Source of the DNA: Indioceanicola profundi
GTDB taxonomy: Bacteria > Pseudomonadota > Alphaproteobacteria > Azospirillales > Azospirillaceae
Length of the DNA: 64,000 nucleotides
Assembly (NCBI RefSeq): GCF_003568845.1
Contig: NZ_CP030126.1
Location: 3,376,600 to 3,440,599, forward strand
Direction of reading: 5' to 3'
A model generated the notes under the pieces. The model saw nothing but the letters and a program-made list of their open reading frames with translations. It did no database searches and was not told the origin of the DNA. Positions 1 to 9,361 of this stretch are shown here, piece after piece; within the stretch, counting starts at the first letter, position 1, and every line of letters begins with the position of its first letter. The position numbers were made by a program, and so were the translations under genes.

Positions 1-682
1 GCGTCTCCTCCGCCGGGTCCAGCACCTGGACCAGATGGCCGCGCAGCCCGCGCCCGGCCAGGGCGGAGACGACGCGGCGGGTCTCCTCGATCGGAGACAG
101 CAGGTCGCCGATCAGCACCACCTGGGCATGGCGGGGCAGGGGCTCCGGCGTGGGCAGACCGTCGCCGTCGGGCGCACCGGCCTTGCCGGCCAGATGCAGG
201 GCGAGGCGCGGGGTGATGCTGCGGGCGGCACTGGGGGCGATGCCGCTGCCCAGGATGGCCGTGCGCTCCCCCCCGCGGACCAGCAGCACGGCGGCGGCCA
301 GCAGCAGCAGGTCGGCGCGTTCCCGCTTGGTGGGAAGGCTCTTGTGGCTGCGCCAGTCCATGCTGGGGGAGCCGTCGCGCCACAGCCAGACGGTCTGCGC
401 CGCCTCCCACTCCGTCTCGCGGACGAAGACGTGGCGGTTCTTGGCCGATTGCCGCCAGTCGATGGACTGGGCGCTGTCGCCCTCCATGTAGCGGCGGAAC
501 TGCCAGAAGGTCTCGCCGGTGCCGACCCGGCGGCGGCCGTGGACGCCCTGGGACACGGTGGCGGCGACCCGCTCGGCCGCGACCAGAAGCGGCGGCAGGC
601 GCAGGGCCAGATCCTCCGCCCGGTGCTGGGTGCGGATCACGTCCGCGGTATCGGGGGCGGTGCGGGAATTGGTGGCGGCCAT
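1..682 (-). CDS. DUF58 domain protein (3' end cut by window edge)
   Basis: The frame opens with ATG at 682 and runs off the left edge, so 227 residues of the N-terminal part are visible. The DUF58 signature is present at about residues 55-77: a GxGxTFxQFRRYMEGD stretch followed by SIDWR. A later DGSPSMDW segment resembles the metal-binding start of a von Willebrand A-like fold. DUF58 proteins are usually encoded directly after MoxR AAA+ ATPases, as here (42 bp gap, same strand), and the pair is thought to act in metal/cofactor insertion or envelope complex assembly. The specific target here is unknown. Further genes of the usual MoxR-DUF58-DUF4159/BatA cluster would lie to the left of the window. 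Confidence 0.9.
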   Translation of the reverse strand, partial: MAATNSRTAPDTADVIRTQHRAEDLALRLPPLLVAAERVAATVSQGVHGRRRVGTGETFWQFRRYMEGDSAQSIDWRQSAKNRHVFVRETEWEAAQTVWLWRDGSPSMDWRSHKSLPTKRERADLLLLAAAVLLVRGGERTAILGSGIAPSAARSITPRLALHLAGKAGAPDGDGLPTPEPLPRHAQVVLIGDLLSPIEETRRVVSALAGRGLRGHLVQVLDPAEET

Positions 683-724
683 TCCGTTGTCCAAATCGGA
701 CGGCCCGTGTCCGGGCCGCCTACA

Positions 725-1753
725 TCACATCAAGGGCCGGCACAGCCGGTCGATCACGTCGTCCAGCGTGACGCCGTCGGCGCGGGCGGAGAAATTAAGC
801 GCCATGCGGTGGCGCAGCACCGGCTTGGCGAGGTCCAGCACATCGTCCAGCGACGGGGCCAGCCGGCCATCCAGCAGGGCGCGGGCGCGGGCGGCGAGCA
901 TCAGCGACTGGCTGGCGCGGGGGCCGGGACCCCAGGCCACATGCCGCCGCACCTCCTCGATCGGACTTTCCTCCGGCCGGGCGTTGCGCACGAGGTCCAG
1001 GATGCCGTCCACCACGCTGTCGCCCACCGGGATACGGCGGACCAGCGCCTGCGCGGTCATCAGCTCCTGCGGGGTGAGCACGGCCGAGGCGCGGGCGGTG
1101 TCGGCGCCGGTGGTGGCGATCATCATGCGGCGTTCCGCATCACGGTCGGGATAGAGCACGTCCACCTGCAGCAGGAAGCGGTCGAGCTGCGCCTCGGGCA
1201 GGGGATAGGTGCCCTCCTGCTCTAGCGGGTTCTGGGTGGCGAGCACATGGAAGGGGCGGGGCAGGGGATGGTAATGGCCGGCGACGCTGACCCGCCCCTC
1301 CTGCATCGCCTGCAACAGGGCGGACTGGGTGCGCGGGCTGGCGCGGTTGATCTCGTCCGCCATCAGGAGCTGGCTGAACACCGGGCCGGGGATGAAGCGG
1401 AAGGCGCGGCGGCCCTGCTCCCCCTCCTCCAGCACTTCGGAACCCAGGATGTCGGCCGGCATCAGGTCGGGCGTGCACTGAATGCGCTTCTCATCCAGGC
1501 CCAGCACCGTGCCCAGCGTTTCCACCAGCCGGGTCTTGGCAAGGCCGGGCACGCCGATCAGCAGCAGGTGGCCGCCGGCCAGCAGGGTCACCAGCGACAG
1601 GTCGATGGCGGTCTGCTGGCCATAGATCACCCGGCCGATCATCTCCCGCACGGTGGCAAGCCGTTCGCCGAGCTGCTCCACTTCCGCCACCAGGGCCTTG
1701 GCGTCGGGGCCTTGCGGGTCGGGGGCGCCGCGGGAAAGGTCGAACGTGCTCAC
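725..1753 (-). CDS. MoxR-family AAA+ ATPase
   Basis: A 342-residue AAA+ ATPase of the MoxR branch, a chaperone-like ATPase that works with VWA/DUF58 partners. The Walker A motif GVPGLAKT is at about residues 67-74 and Walker B LLMADEIN at about 129-136, followed by RASPRTQSALLQAMQEG, typical of MoxR. The sensor region reads ATQNPLEQEGTYPLPEAQLDRF. The start is GTG at 1753, chosen because AAGGAA lies seven bases upstream. The gene precedes the DUF58 gene in a probable operon. The 179 bp between it and the divergent DUF1285 gene must hold both promoters. Length is normal for the family. Confidence 0.93.
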   Translation of the reverse strand: MSTFDLSRGAPDPQGPDAKALVAEVEQLGERLATVREMIGRVIYGQQTAIDLSLVTLLAGGHLLLIGVPGLAKTRLVETLGTVLGLDEKRIQCTPDLMPADILGSEVLEEGEQGRRAFRFIPGPVFSQLLMADEINRASPRTQSALLQAMQEGRVSVAGHYHPLPRPFHVLATQNPLEQEGTYPLPEAQLDRFLLQVDVLYPDRDAERRMMIATTGADTARASAVLTPQELMTAQALVRRIPVGDSVVDGILDLVRNARPEESPIEEVRRHVAWGPGPRASQSLMLAARARALLDGRLAPSLDDVLDLAKPVLRHRMALNFSARADGVTLDDVIDRLCRPLM

Positions 1754-1932
1754 ATCCAGATTCCTTCTGTCCCAGGCCGACCCGGCCTCCTGGAAGGCGC
1801 CGCGGTCAGCAAGTCCGGTCCGGTTCCCGAACCAAGACCGCCAGACTATGTTAACTTCATGGCCCTGTGCGGTGCCATTCAGGGGTGACTCCCCTGGACC
1901 ACGACGCCGACGGCAACCCTTTCACCGAGTAG

Positions 1933-2511
1933 ATGGTCGATCCCGCCATGGAGGAAAGCAAGAGCCGAGAGGAAAAGTTCCCGAGCCTCGGCGGCGCCCG
2001 CCGTGCCAGCGGCGGACCCGGCCCGACGGCGGAAGACGAAGCCTATGAAATCCGCATCGCCCGGGACGGCACCTGGTATTATCACGGCAGCCCGATCGGC
2101 CGCATCGCCTTGTGCAAGCTCTTCTCCACCGTGCTGCGCCGGGACGAGAGGGGCGACTACTGGCTGATCACGCCGGCGGAGCGCGGGCGCATCACGGTGG
2201 AGGATGCGCCTTTTGTCGCGGTGGAGGTCACCGCCGACGGCGAAGGGCAGGATCAGCGCCTGACCTTCCGCACCAACCTGGACCATGAGGTCACGGCCGG
2301 TCCCGACCACCCGATCCGGGTAGAGACCGATCCGGGTACGGGCGAACCCAGCCCCTATGTGCTGGTGCGCGACAATCTGGAAGCCCGCATCAATCGCGCT
2401 ACCTTCTACCATCTGGTCGAACGGGGCGAGGAACAAGCGGGACCGGAAGGCACCGAGTTCGGCGTCTGGAGCGGCGGCTGCTTCTTCCCCCTGGGCCGGC
2501 TGCCTGCATGA
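1933..2511 (+). CDS. DUF1285 family protein
   Basis: A 192-residue soluble protein that matches the DUF1285 family by its core: EIRIARDGTWYYHGSPIGR followed by LCKLFSTVLRRD and later an ATFYHLVE block. No catalytic residues are known for the family and its function is undescribed. In related alphaproteobacteria it lies beside MoxR and the CoA-type NUDIX gene, as here (NUDIX starts 41 bp downstream on the same strand). Two starts are possible: ATG at 1933 or ATG at 1948 (after a short MVDPA extension). Neither has a clear ribosome-binding site, and the longer one is given. Confidence 0.85.
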   Translation: MVDPAMEESKSREEKFPSLGGARRASGGPGPTAEDEAYEIRIARDGTWYYHGSPIGRIALCKLFSTVLRRDERGDYWLITPAERGRITVEDAPFVAVEVTADGEGQDQRLTFRTNLDHEVTAGPDHPIRVETDPGTGEPSPYVLVRDNLEARINRATFYHLVERGEEQAGPEGTEFGVWSGGCFFPLGRLPA

Positions 2512-2552
2512 ATTTGGCCCGCATTGGATTGTTCGTGTAACCTGATGGCACG

Positions 2553-3185
2553 ATGACGCCGACGCCCACCGAAGAAGATATCCGCAGCCGCTTCCGCCGA
2601 CGCCGCAATCCGCCCATGCGGGTGATCGGCATCCGTGGCGACCATGATGGCAATCCCGGCCTTCATCCCCCGGCGGAGCTGCGGGACGCCGCCGTTCTGG
2701 TGGGGCTGGTCGCGCATGACAGCGGGCTGACGGTGATGCTGACCCAGCGCACCGCCCATCTGGCCGCCCATGCCGGCCAGATCAGCTTCCCCGGCGGCCG
2801 GGTGGAGCCGGAGGATCAGGGGCCGGTGGACACCGCGCTCCGCGAGACGGAGGAGGAGGTCGGGCTGCCCCGCACGCGGGTGGAGGTGCTGGGCTTCCTC
2901 GACACCTATATCACCCGCACCGGCTTCCGCATCACGCCGGTGGTGGCGATCATCCGCCCGCCCTTCATCCTGCGCCCCGACCCTTATGAGGTGGAGGAGG
3001 TGTTCGAGGCCCCCCTCTCCTTCATCCTGGACCCTGCCAACCGCATCCGCGAATCCCGGGAGTTCAAGGGCGCCATGCGCCATTTCTGGGCCTTTCCCTA
3101 TGGCCGGCATTATATCTGGGGCGCGACCGCCGGCATGTTGATCAATCTGTGCGAGGTTCTGGGCGGAGAGGTGGAGGCGGCGTGA
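2553..3185 (+). CDS. NUDIX hydrolase, CoA pyrophosphatase type (NudL-like)
   Basis: A 210-residue NUDIX hydrolase predicted to cleave coenzyme A and its derivatives to 4'-phosphopantetheine (or an acyl form) and 3',5'-ADP. The CoA-specific motif upstream of the NUDIX box is visible as MLTQRTAHLAAHAGQISFPG (about residues 62-81). The NUDIX box follows with the REtEEEvG helix (about 97-104), whose glutamates bind the metal. Together these identify the NudL/YeaB subgroup. The gene sits between DUF1285 and, after an apparent insertion of the hydratase and LysR genes, DUF6111 and the CCA enzyme, with which it is often co-linear in relatives. Confidence 0.9.
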   Translation: MTPTPTEEDIRSRFRRRRNPPMRVIGIRGDHDGNPGLHPPAELRDAAVLVGLVAHDSGLTVMLTQRTAHLAAHAGQISFPGGRVEPEDQGPVDTALRETEEEVGLPRTRVEVLGFLDTYITRTGFRITPVVAIIRPPFILRPDPYEVEEVFEAPLSFILDPANRIRESREFKGAMRHFWAFPYGRHYIWGATAGMLINLCEVLGGEVEAA

Positions 3186-3292
3186 CGGCCGGGTGAATCC
3201 GCTTCACCCGATCGTGAAAAGGCCGCGTTTGCCGACGGGCGGGAAGCTGCCGAGAGTGGGGACACAGCCCCACCGATCCGGAGCCAGCGCCC

Positions 3293-4096
3293 ATGTCCAG
3301 CACCAGCACCAGCCGAGTTCTCTTCGAGGCCGCCGACGGCATCGCCACCCTGACCCTCAACCGCCCGGACAAGCTGAACGCCATCGACTACGCCATGGCG
3401 GACCGGCTGATGGAGCTGCTGGACGGGATCGAGGCGGACCGGAGCATCGGGGCGGTGATCCTGACCGGGGCCGGCGACCGGGCCTTCTCCGCCGGCGGGG
3501 ACATCCGCGAATTTTCGGGCAGCGTGGCGCAGGGGCCATTGGTCGCCGTGCGTGACTTCGTGCGCCGCGGCCAGTCCATGACCGCCCGGCTGGAAGCCTT
3601 TCCCAAGCCCATCATCGCCGCCGTCAACGGCCTCGCCTTTGGCGGCGGCTGCGAGATCACGGAAGCGGCGCATCTGGCCGTCGCCAGCGACCGCGCCCTG
3701 TTCGCCAAGCCGGAGATCAGGCTGGGCATGCCGCCCACCTTCGGCGGCACCCAGCGCCTGTCCCGGCTGGCCGGGCGGAAGCGGGCGTTGGAGCTGCTGC
3801 TGACCGGGGACACGTTCCCGCCAGCCCGCGCCCTGGAACTCGGCCTCGTCAATCAGGTGGTGCCGCATGGGGACCTCATGGCGGCCGCCCGCGATCTCGC
3901 CCGGCGGATCCTGCGCCATTCCCCGCTGGCCGCCGCGGCCATCATCACCGCCGCGACCCGCGGGCTGAACATGAGTATCGGGGAGGGGCTGCAGATGGAG
4001 GCAGAGCAGTTCGCGCGGGTGGTGCCCAGCCGCGACCTGCGCGAAGGGCTGGATGCCTGGATGGCGCGCCGGCCGCCCGCCTTCACGGGATGCTGA
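3293..4096 (+). CDS. Enoyl-CoA hydratase/isomerase family protein
   Basis: A 267-residue crotonase-fold enzyme. The oxyanion-hole segments are SAGGDIREF (about residues 66-74) and NGLAFGGGCE (about 112-121). The two glutamates used by true hydratases are present at about E121 and E141 (KPEIRLGMPPTFGGTQRL). A hydratase role on short- to medium-chain enoyl-CoA is therefore plausible, though the exact substrate cannot be read from sequence. The gene converges on and overlaps by 14 bp the LysR gene on the other strand. A second, distinct crotonase is encoded at 62100-62876. Confidence 0.9.
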   Translation: MSSTSTSRVLFEAADGIATLTLNRPDKLNAIDYAMADRLMELLDGIEADRSIGAVILTGAGDRAFSAGGDIREFSGSVAQGPLVAVRDFVRRGQSMTARLEAFPKPIIAAVNGLAFGGGCEITEAAHLAVASDRALFAKPEIRLGMPPTFGGTQRLSRLAGRKRALELLLTGDTFPPARALELGLVNQVVPHGDLMAAARDLARRILRHSPLAAAAIITAATRGLNMSIGEGLQMEAEQFARVVPSRDLREGLDAWMARRPPAFTGC

Positions 4097-4985
4097 CCGT
4101 CTCCGCCAAGGCGCCGCGCATCCAGTCGCGGAAGGCGGCCACCTCCGGCCGGGCCAGGGACTCCGGGGCCGCCACCAGCCAGTAGGCGGTCTCTGCCCGC
4201 ACCGGCGGCCCCAGCACCGGCGCCAGCCGCCCGGCTTCCAGGTCGGCCCCGGCCAGGGGCAGGCGTCCCATGGCGACGCCGAGGCCCCTGGCCGCTGCTT
4301 CCAGCGCCATGTGGATGGTGTCGAAGCGCAGCCCGCCCCGGCCCGTCTCCAGCCCCGCCCCCGTCAGCTCCGACCAGCGGCTCCAATCCTCCTCCACGCT
4401 CTCCACATGCAGCAGGGTGGTTCCGGCCAGGTCGGCGGCCGTGCGGATGCCGGCGGCCAGGGACGGGGCGCAGAGGGGAACCAGATATTCCGGCGCAAGC
4501 CGAACGGCGGACAGGCCGGGCCAGCCGCCGCGCCCCATCCGCACGGCCAGATCGACGCCGTCGCGCGGGAACTCCACATGGCGGTGGCTGGTGTCCAGCG
4601 ACACGGCGATGTCCGGATGGCGTGCTGCGAAGCGGGGCAGGTTGGGGACAAGCCAGAGCAGGCCGAAGCTGGGCGGCACGCTGACCGACAGCCGCCCGCA
4701 GGGCCTGCGCCCCGGCACCGATTCGGTCGCCCTTGTCAGCAGCTCCAGCGCGGCCCGCACCTGGGGCAGGTAGGCGGCCCCGGCGGCGGTCAACTCCAGA
4801 CTGCGGTTGCCGCGCGCGAACAGGGGCACGCCCAGCCACGCCTCCAGCGACTGGATGCCATGGCTGACGGCGCTGGGCGTCAGGTGCAGCTCCTCCGCCG
4901 CGCGCTTGAAGCTCAGATGCCGGCCGGCCGCCTCGAACAGGCGTAGGGCGTTCAGTGGGGGCAGTCGGTAGGCCAAGGCGCGCAT
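4083..4985 (-). CDS. LysR-family transcriptional regulator (GcvA-like)
   Basis: A 300-residue LysR-type regulator with the N-terminal winged helix-turn-helix (LNALRLFEAAGRHLSFKRAA, then LTPSAVSHGIQSLEAWLG) at about residues 10-60 and a periplasmic-binding-like effector domain after it. The opening LPPLNALR is typical of the GcvA/AmpR-like subgroup. The start is ATG at 4985; an ATG seven codons upstream (5006) is in frame but has no ribosome-binding site. The antisense frame stays open far upstream of this start, but that part is a shadow of the CCA enzyme gene. The likely target is the divergent or neighbouring gene set; the effector is unknown. Confidence 0.92.
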   Translation of the reverse strand: MRALAYRLPPLNALRLFEAAGRHLSFKRAAEELHLTPSAVSHGIQSLEAWLGVPLFARGNRSLELTAAGAAYLPQVRAALELLTRATESVPGRRPCGRLSVSVPPSFGLLWLVPNLPRFAARHPDIAVSLDTSHRHVEFPRDGVDLAVRMGRGGWPGLSAVRLAPEYLVPLCAPSLAAGIRTAADLAGTTLLHVESVEEDWSRWSELTGAGLETGRGGLRFDTIHMALEAAARGLGVAMGRLPLAGADLEAGRLAPVLGPPVRAETAYWLVAAPESLARPEVAAFRDWMRGALAETVSIP

Positions 4986-5153
4986 CCCTCCAGATCGCGG
5001 AAGCATGGCCCGGTGCCGGAAGGCGGCCAAACGAAATCCATTTCGATCCGAGTGAGTGGAATTCACCCGAATAGCCGGTGGATTTGGAGATGCATTGGCA
5101 TCCAGCTCCGGCTGCCCCATCTTCGGTATAGCCACCATAATGCGGTTCCGCCG

Positions 5154-5483
5154 ATGCTCAGGGTCCTGCTCACCATCCTCATCCCCCTGCTGCTGCCGAC
5201 CCTGGTCTATGTCGGCTACTTGGTGCTGACCGGCCGGCGGGCGGCCGTGGGGCGGGGTGGGGAGCCGGCGGCGGATGTCCCCTGGGTCTGGCTGCTGGCG
5301 GCGGGTATCGGTCTGATGGCGGCCTTCCTGGTCTCGCTGGCGCTGCTGGGCGGGCACGGTACGGACAGCCTCTATATCCCCGCCCATGTGGGGCCGGACG
5401 GGCAGACCGTTCCGGCGCGCGTCATTCCGGCCGACCAGTTGCCGCGCGAGGCTGCGCCGGCCGAGGACGCAGCCCCGCAGTGA
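5154..5483 (+). CDS. DUF6111 family small membrane protein
   Basis: A 109-residue inner-membrane protein with two predicted membrane segments, about residues 2-24 (LRVLLTILIPLLLPTLVYVG) and 45-66. A periplasmic or cytoplasmic tail rich in Pro and Ala ends the protein. It matches DUF6111, a family without a known role. In alphaproteobacteria the gene is commonly placed just before the CCA tRNA nucleotidyltransferase gene, as here. ATG at 5154 begins the hydrophobic segment directly; an upstream in-frame ATG exists at 5013, but the added residues look non-homologous. Confidence 0.82.
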   Translation: MLRVLLTILIPLLLPTLVYVGYLVLTGRRAAVGRGGEPAADVPWVWLLAAGIGLMAAFLVSLALLGGHGTDSLYIPAHVGPDGQTVPARVIPADQLPREAAPAEDAAPQ

Positions 5484-5600
5484 GCGTCCGAAGGGGGCAT
5501 TGGACAATCCCGCGCCGGCTTGGTTAGATCGGCAATGCTGGACCTTTCCGGTCCCGACCGTTCGAGACCGTTGCCAAGAGGCGCCATCGGCACGCCGCGC

Positions 5601-6845
5601 ATGGAACCAGTCCGCCACCTTGATCCCGTCGGCCCGATGGCCAGCCTTCAGGCCCGCCGGGTGCTGCAATCCCTGATGCGTACGGGGCAGGAGGCGCGGT
5701 TCGTCGGCGGCTGCGTCCGCGACGCCGTGCTCGGGGTGGAGGCGTCGGATGTGGACATCGCGACGCCGCTGCCTCCGGAAGAGGTGATGCGCCGGCTGAA
5801 GGCCGATGGCATCCGCGTCGTGCCCACCGGGATCAAGCACGGCACCGTCACCGCCGTACTCGACCATGACAGCTTCGAGATCACCACCCTGCGCCGGGAC
5901 GTGGAGACGTTCGGCCGGCATGCCAGGGTGGAGTTCACGGATGACTGGGTGGCAGACGCGACCCGGCGGGACTTCACCTTCAACGCCATGTCCCTGTCCC
6001 CGGAGGGGGACCTCTATGATCCGTTCAACGGGTTGGAGGATCTGGAGAAAGGCCGCGTCCGATTCGTCGGCGAGGCGCAGGCCCGCATCCGCGAGGATGT
6101 GCTGCGCATCCTGCGGTTCTTCCGCTTCCATGCCCGGTTCGGCGGGCCGGAGCCGGAGCCGACGGCCATCCGCGCCTGCTCCGAACTGGCGCACCTGCTG
6201 CCGACCCTGTCTGGCGAACGGGTGCGGGAGGAACTGCTGCGCCTGCTGGACGCCGACCGGGCGGTGGATGTCTGGCGGCTGATGCTGGATTACGGGATTG
6301 TGGCGCATCTGCTGCCCCAGGCGACGCGGGTGGAGCGGCTGGCAGCACTGGACCGGCTGGAATGGATGGTGGGGGAAGCCGATCCCATGGCCCGGCTTGC
6401 GGCTTTGCTGCCCAAGGGGCGGACGACGGCGCAGGAGGTGGCGGAGCGGCTGAAACTGTCCAACGCCCAGCGGGACCGGCTGCTGTTGCTGGCCGATCCG
6501 CCGGTGGACGTGCATCCCGACCTCGGCATCAAGGCCCGGCGGCACGCATTGCAGAAGCTGGGCACGGAGCCCTACCGCGATCTGCTGCTGCTGGCGGCAT
6601 CCGACCGCGGCACCCCGGCGGCGGAACTGCTGGAGCCGCTGGCGGAGGCCGCGTCCTGGATCATCGTTCCCTTCCCGTTGAAGGGGCAGGATCTGCTGGA
6701 CATGGGCGTGCCGCCGGGGCCGGAAGTCGGGCGGATTCTGGCCGGGGTGGAGGGATGGTGGGCCGCCCGCGAGTTCCAGCCCACGCGGGAGGAGTGTCTG
6801 GCCGAGCTTCGGCGCAAGCTGGCGGAGCGCGCGGCGGGCGATTGA
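5601..6845 (+). CDS. CCA tRNA nucleotidyltransferase / poly(A) polymerase family
   Basis: Class II nucleotidyltransferase that adds or repairs the 3' CCA of tRNAs, or adds poly(A). With the ATG at 5601 it has 414 residues. The head domain motif FVGGCVRDAVLG (about residues 34-45) is followed by the catalytic pair D-x-D in ASDVDIATP (about 48-56). The neck motif RRDFTFNAMS is at about 117-126, and RIREDVLRILRFFRFHARFG is the RNA-binding segment. The C-terminal half is helical, as in alphaproteobacterial versions. Start choice is uncertain: ATG at 5535, 5601 or 5637 are all in frame and none has a strong ribosome-binding site. No other CCA enzyme is seen in the window, so it may do the whole CCA addition. 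Confidence 0.9.
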   Translation: MEPVRHLDPVGPMASLQARRVLQSLMRTGQEARFVGGCVRDAVLGVEASDVDIATPLPPEEVMRRLKADGIRVVPTGIKHGTVTAVLDHDSFEITTLRRDVETFGRHARVEFTDDWVADATRRDFTFNAMSLSPEGDLYDPFNGLEDLEKGRVRFVGEAQARIREDVLRILRFFRFHARFGGPEPEPTAIRACSELAHLLPTLSGERVREELLRLLDADRAVDVWRLMLDYGIVAHLLPQATRVERLAALDRLEWMVGEADPMARLAALLPKGRTTAQEVAERLKLSNAQRDRLLLLADPPVDVHPDLGIKARRHALQKLGTEPYRDLLLLAASDRGTPAAELLEPLAEAASWIIVPFPLKGQDLLDMGVPPGPEVGRILAGVEGWWAAREFQPTREECLAELRRKLAERAAGD

Positions 6846-6864
6846 GCGCGGCCCGGCCGCGCCT

Positions 6865-9195
6865 TTACATGAAGCTGTAGGGGTCGATATCCACCTGCAC
6901 CCGCACCTGGGGCGGGATTTCCACCTTGTCCAGCCACTCGGCCACGATGGGCTGGAGCGCCAGGCCCTTCGGCCCCTGGATCAGCAGACGCCTCCGGTGC
7001 CGCCCACGCAGGATGGACAGGGGGGCAGGGGCCGGCCCCAGCACCAGCAGTTCCTGCCGGTCGCGAGGCGCGGTGCGGCCGAGGCGCAGGGCCACTTGGT
7101 CAACCAGCCGGTCATCCTCTCCGGACACGATCAGGGCCGCCAACCGGCCGAAGGGCGGCATGCCGGTCTCCAGCCGGCTCTGCTTCTCATGATCCAGGAA
7201 CGCCTCCCGGTCGTGGGAGGCCAGGGCCTGCATCACCGGATGCTCCGGCATGTGGGTCTGGAGGTAGACACGGCCCGGCCGGCTCTCACGCCCGGCACGG
7301 CCCGCCACCTGGTGCAGAAGCTGGAAGGTGCGCTCCGACGCCCGCAGGTCGCCGCCGGACAGGCCGAGATCGGCATCCACCACCCCCACCAGGGTCAGCA
7401 TGGGGAAATGGTGTCCCTTCGCCATCACCTGGGTGCCGATCAGCAGATCGATCTCCTGCGCCTTCACCTTGTCGATCACGTCCTGGATGGCGCGGGGACC
7501 CAGCAGCGTGTCCGACGTCATCATGGCGACCCTGGCCTCGGGCCACAGCATCGCCGCCTCCTCCGCCACCCGCTCCACGCCCGGACCGCAGGCGACGAAG
7601 CTCTCCTCCGCCCCGCAATTCTCGCAGGATTCGGGGGTCTTGGCGGTGAAGCCGCAATGATGGCACTGAAGCCGCTTGGTCAGCCTGTGCTCCACCAGCC
7701 AAGCGGTGCAGTTCGGGCATTGCAAGCGGTGGCCGCAGGCGCGGCACAGGGTCAGCGGCGCATAGCCCCGGCGGTTCAGGAACAGCATGCCCTGCTCCCC
7801 CGCCTCCAGCGTCTCCGTCATGGCCTTGCGCAGGATCGGGCTCAGCCACTGGTGGCGCGGCGGGGCGGCGTCGGGCTTGCGCAGATCGATCAGGGTCACG
7901 TCCGGCATGGTGGCACCGCCATGCCGGCCCGGCAGGTCCATGCGGGTGTAGCGCCCGACCTCCGCATTCACCAGCGTCTCCAGCGCCGGGGTGGCGGAGA
8001 CGAGGACGGTGGGGATCTTGCCCAGATGCGCCCGCGCCACGGCCATGTCACGGGCATGGTAGATCACCCCGTCCTCCTGCTTGAAGGCGGGCTCATGCTC
8101 CTCATCCACCACGATGAGGCCGAGATCGGGATAGGGCAGGAACAGGGCGGAACGGGCCCCCACCACCACCCTGGCCTCCCCGCTGGCGATGGCGCGCCAG
8201 GTGGTGCGGCGGATCATGCCGGTCAGGTCGGAATGCCACTCCGCCGGGCGCGCGCCGAAACGGGCCTGGAACCGGTCCAGCCACTGGGCGGACAGCGCGA
8301 TCTCCGGCAGCAGCACCAGCGCCTGTTTGCCGGCCCGGAGCGCCGCCGCCACCGCCTCGAAATACACCTCCGTCTTGCCGGAGCCGGTGACCCCGTCCAG
8401 CAGGGTGCAGCTATAGCCGCCCTCCGTGACGCGGGCCGCCAGATGGTCCGCCGCCTCCCGCTGGAAGTCGGACAGGGTCGGGCCGGCCAGTGTTCCGTCC
8501 GGCGCCTGGAAGCGGCCCAGCGGGCGGATGGGTACGGGCAGCAGCACGCCGGCATCGGCCATGGCGCGCACCACGGCCGGGCTGCATCCGGCCTCGTTCG
8601 CGATGTCGGCGGCGGTGCGGGGCGGCCCGTCGGCCATCAGCGCCAGCACGGCCTTCCGCGCGGCGGTCAGCTTGAAGCCGTCGGGCAGGTCGGCGTCGGC
8701 CCGGCAATAGCCGGTCATGGCCCGCGGCTCCTCCAGCGCTGCCGACACGCTGACCGCCATGCGCAGCACGTTGCCGAGCTGGGACATGGTGTAGCCGGCC
8801 ACCCATTCGATGAAGCGGCGCGAGGCCTCCGGCATGGGCGGCAGGTCGAAGCGGCGCGCCACCGGCTTCAGCTTGGCATCGGGAACCGCGTTCTCCGCCG
8901 GTTCGGCGGGTTGCGCCGGCGCGCCCCAGACCACGCCGAAGACCCGGCGGGGACCCAGCGGCACCTCCACATAATCGCCGGGGGCGAGGTCCAGCCCGTC
9001 CGGCACGCGGTAGTCGAAGGGTTCGGGGAAGGGCAGCGGCAGGGCCACGGCCACGCGGCGGGCCGGGCCGGCGGGCGGGGGCGGCTTGGATTTGGGCGAT
9101 GATGCGCGGCCAAGCTTCGGCGCTTCCGGCTCCTCCGCCGTCAGGCGGAAGTCGTCCGGCGCAAGGCTGCCGCTGCTGCTGCCTTCCCGCTCCAC
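6865..9195 (-). CDS. priA: Primosomal protein N' (replication restart helicase PriA)
   Basis: A 776-residue PriA, the 3'-5' helicase that recognises stalled forks and reloads the replisome. The Walker A motif GVTGSGKTEVYF and the DEEH box (IVVDEEHEPAFKQ) identify the superfamily 2 helicase. The zinc-binding module carries the expected cysteine pairs CRAC, CPNC, CHHC and CENC. The N-terminal 3' DNA-binding domain begins at about residue 47 (RRVAVALPLPFPEPFDYRVP). The start is GTG at 9195; the first 45 residues are low complexity, so a later start cannot be excluded. In relatives priA is close to the transaldolase gene; here cold-shock and glycosyltransferase genes separate them. Confidence 0.96.
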   Translation of the reverse strand: MEREGSSSGSLAPDDFRLTAEEPEAPKLGRASSPKSKPPPPAGPARRVAVALPLPFPEPFDYRVPDGLDLAPGDYVEVPLGPRRVFGVVWGAPAQPAEPAENAVPDAKLKPVARRFDLPPMPEASRRFIEWVAGYTMSQLGNVLRMAVSVSAALEEPRAMTGYCRADADLPDGFKLTAARKAVLALMADGPPRTAADIANEAGCSPAVVRAMADAGVLLPVPIRPLGRFQAPDGTLAGPTLSDFQREAADHLAARVTEGGYSCTLLDGVTGSGKTEVYFEAVAAALRAGKQALVLLPEIALSAQWLDRFQARFGARPAEWHSDLTGMIRRTTWRAIASGEARVVVGARSALFLPYPDLGLIVVDEEHEPAFKQEDGVIYHARDMAVARAHLGKIPTVLVSATPALETLVNAEVGRYTRMDLPGRHGGATMPDVTLIDLRKPDAAPPRHQWLSPILRKAMTETLEAGEQGMLFLNRRGYAPLTLCRACGHRLQCPNCTAWLVEHRLTKRLQCHHCGFTAKTPESCENCGAEESFVACGPGVERVAEEAAMLWPEARVAMMTSDTLLGPRAIQDVIDKVKAQEIDLLIGTQVMAKGHHFPMLTLVGVVDADLGLSGGDLRASERTFQLLHQVAGRAGRESRPGRVYLQTHMPEHPVMQALASHDREAFLDHEKQSRLETGMPPFGRLAALIVSGEDDRLVDQVALRLGRTAPRDRQELLVLGPAPAPLSILRGRHRRRLLIQGPKGLALQPIVAEWLDKVEIPPQVRVQVDIDPYSFM

Positions 9196-9285
9196 GTCCG
9201 GCTCCGTGCCGCTTTCGTTCCTGGTGATGGCTTAGCAGATATGGGAGCTTCCGCGCCAGGGGCGGGGTGCTTTTCCGTGTCCGCC

Positions 9286-9311
9286 GTCAGCCCGGCTTGC
9301 GCCGGGATGAC
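9286..9311. repeat. Palindromic intergenic repeat, short copy
   Basis: The sequence reads GTCAGCCCGGC, a short loop, then GCCGGGATGAC. The arms pair, and the core CCCGGC/GCCGGG and the ATGAC end recur at 43695-43775 and 62929-62967. It lies between priA and the small conserved gene at 9362. Confidence 0.6.
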
Positions 9312-9361
9312 AGAGTAGAGTGGGCGTATCCCCTGGCAGGAAAAGGGAGGCGCCCTGTCCA

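Noticed and set aside
4986..6545. Long antisense open frame extending the LysR gene upstream to 820 residues
   Set aside because: Low-complexity His/Gln/Arg/Pro composition; it mirrors the CCA enzyme and DUF6111 genes. The LysR family starts at 4985.
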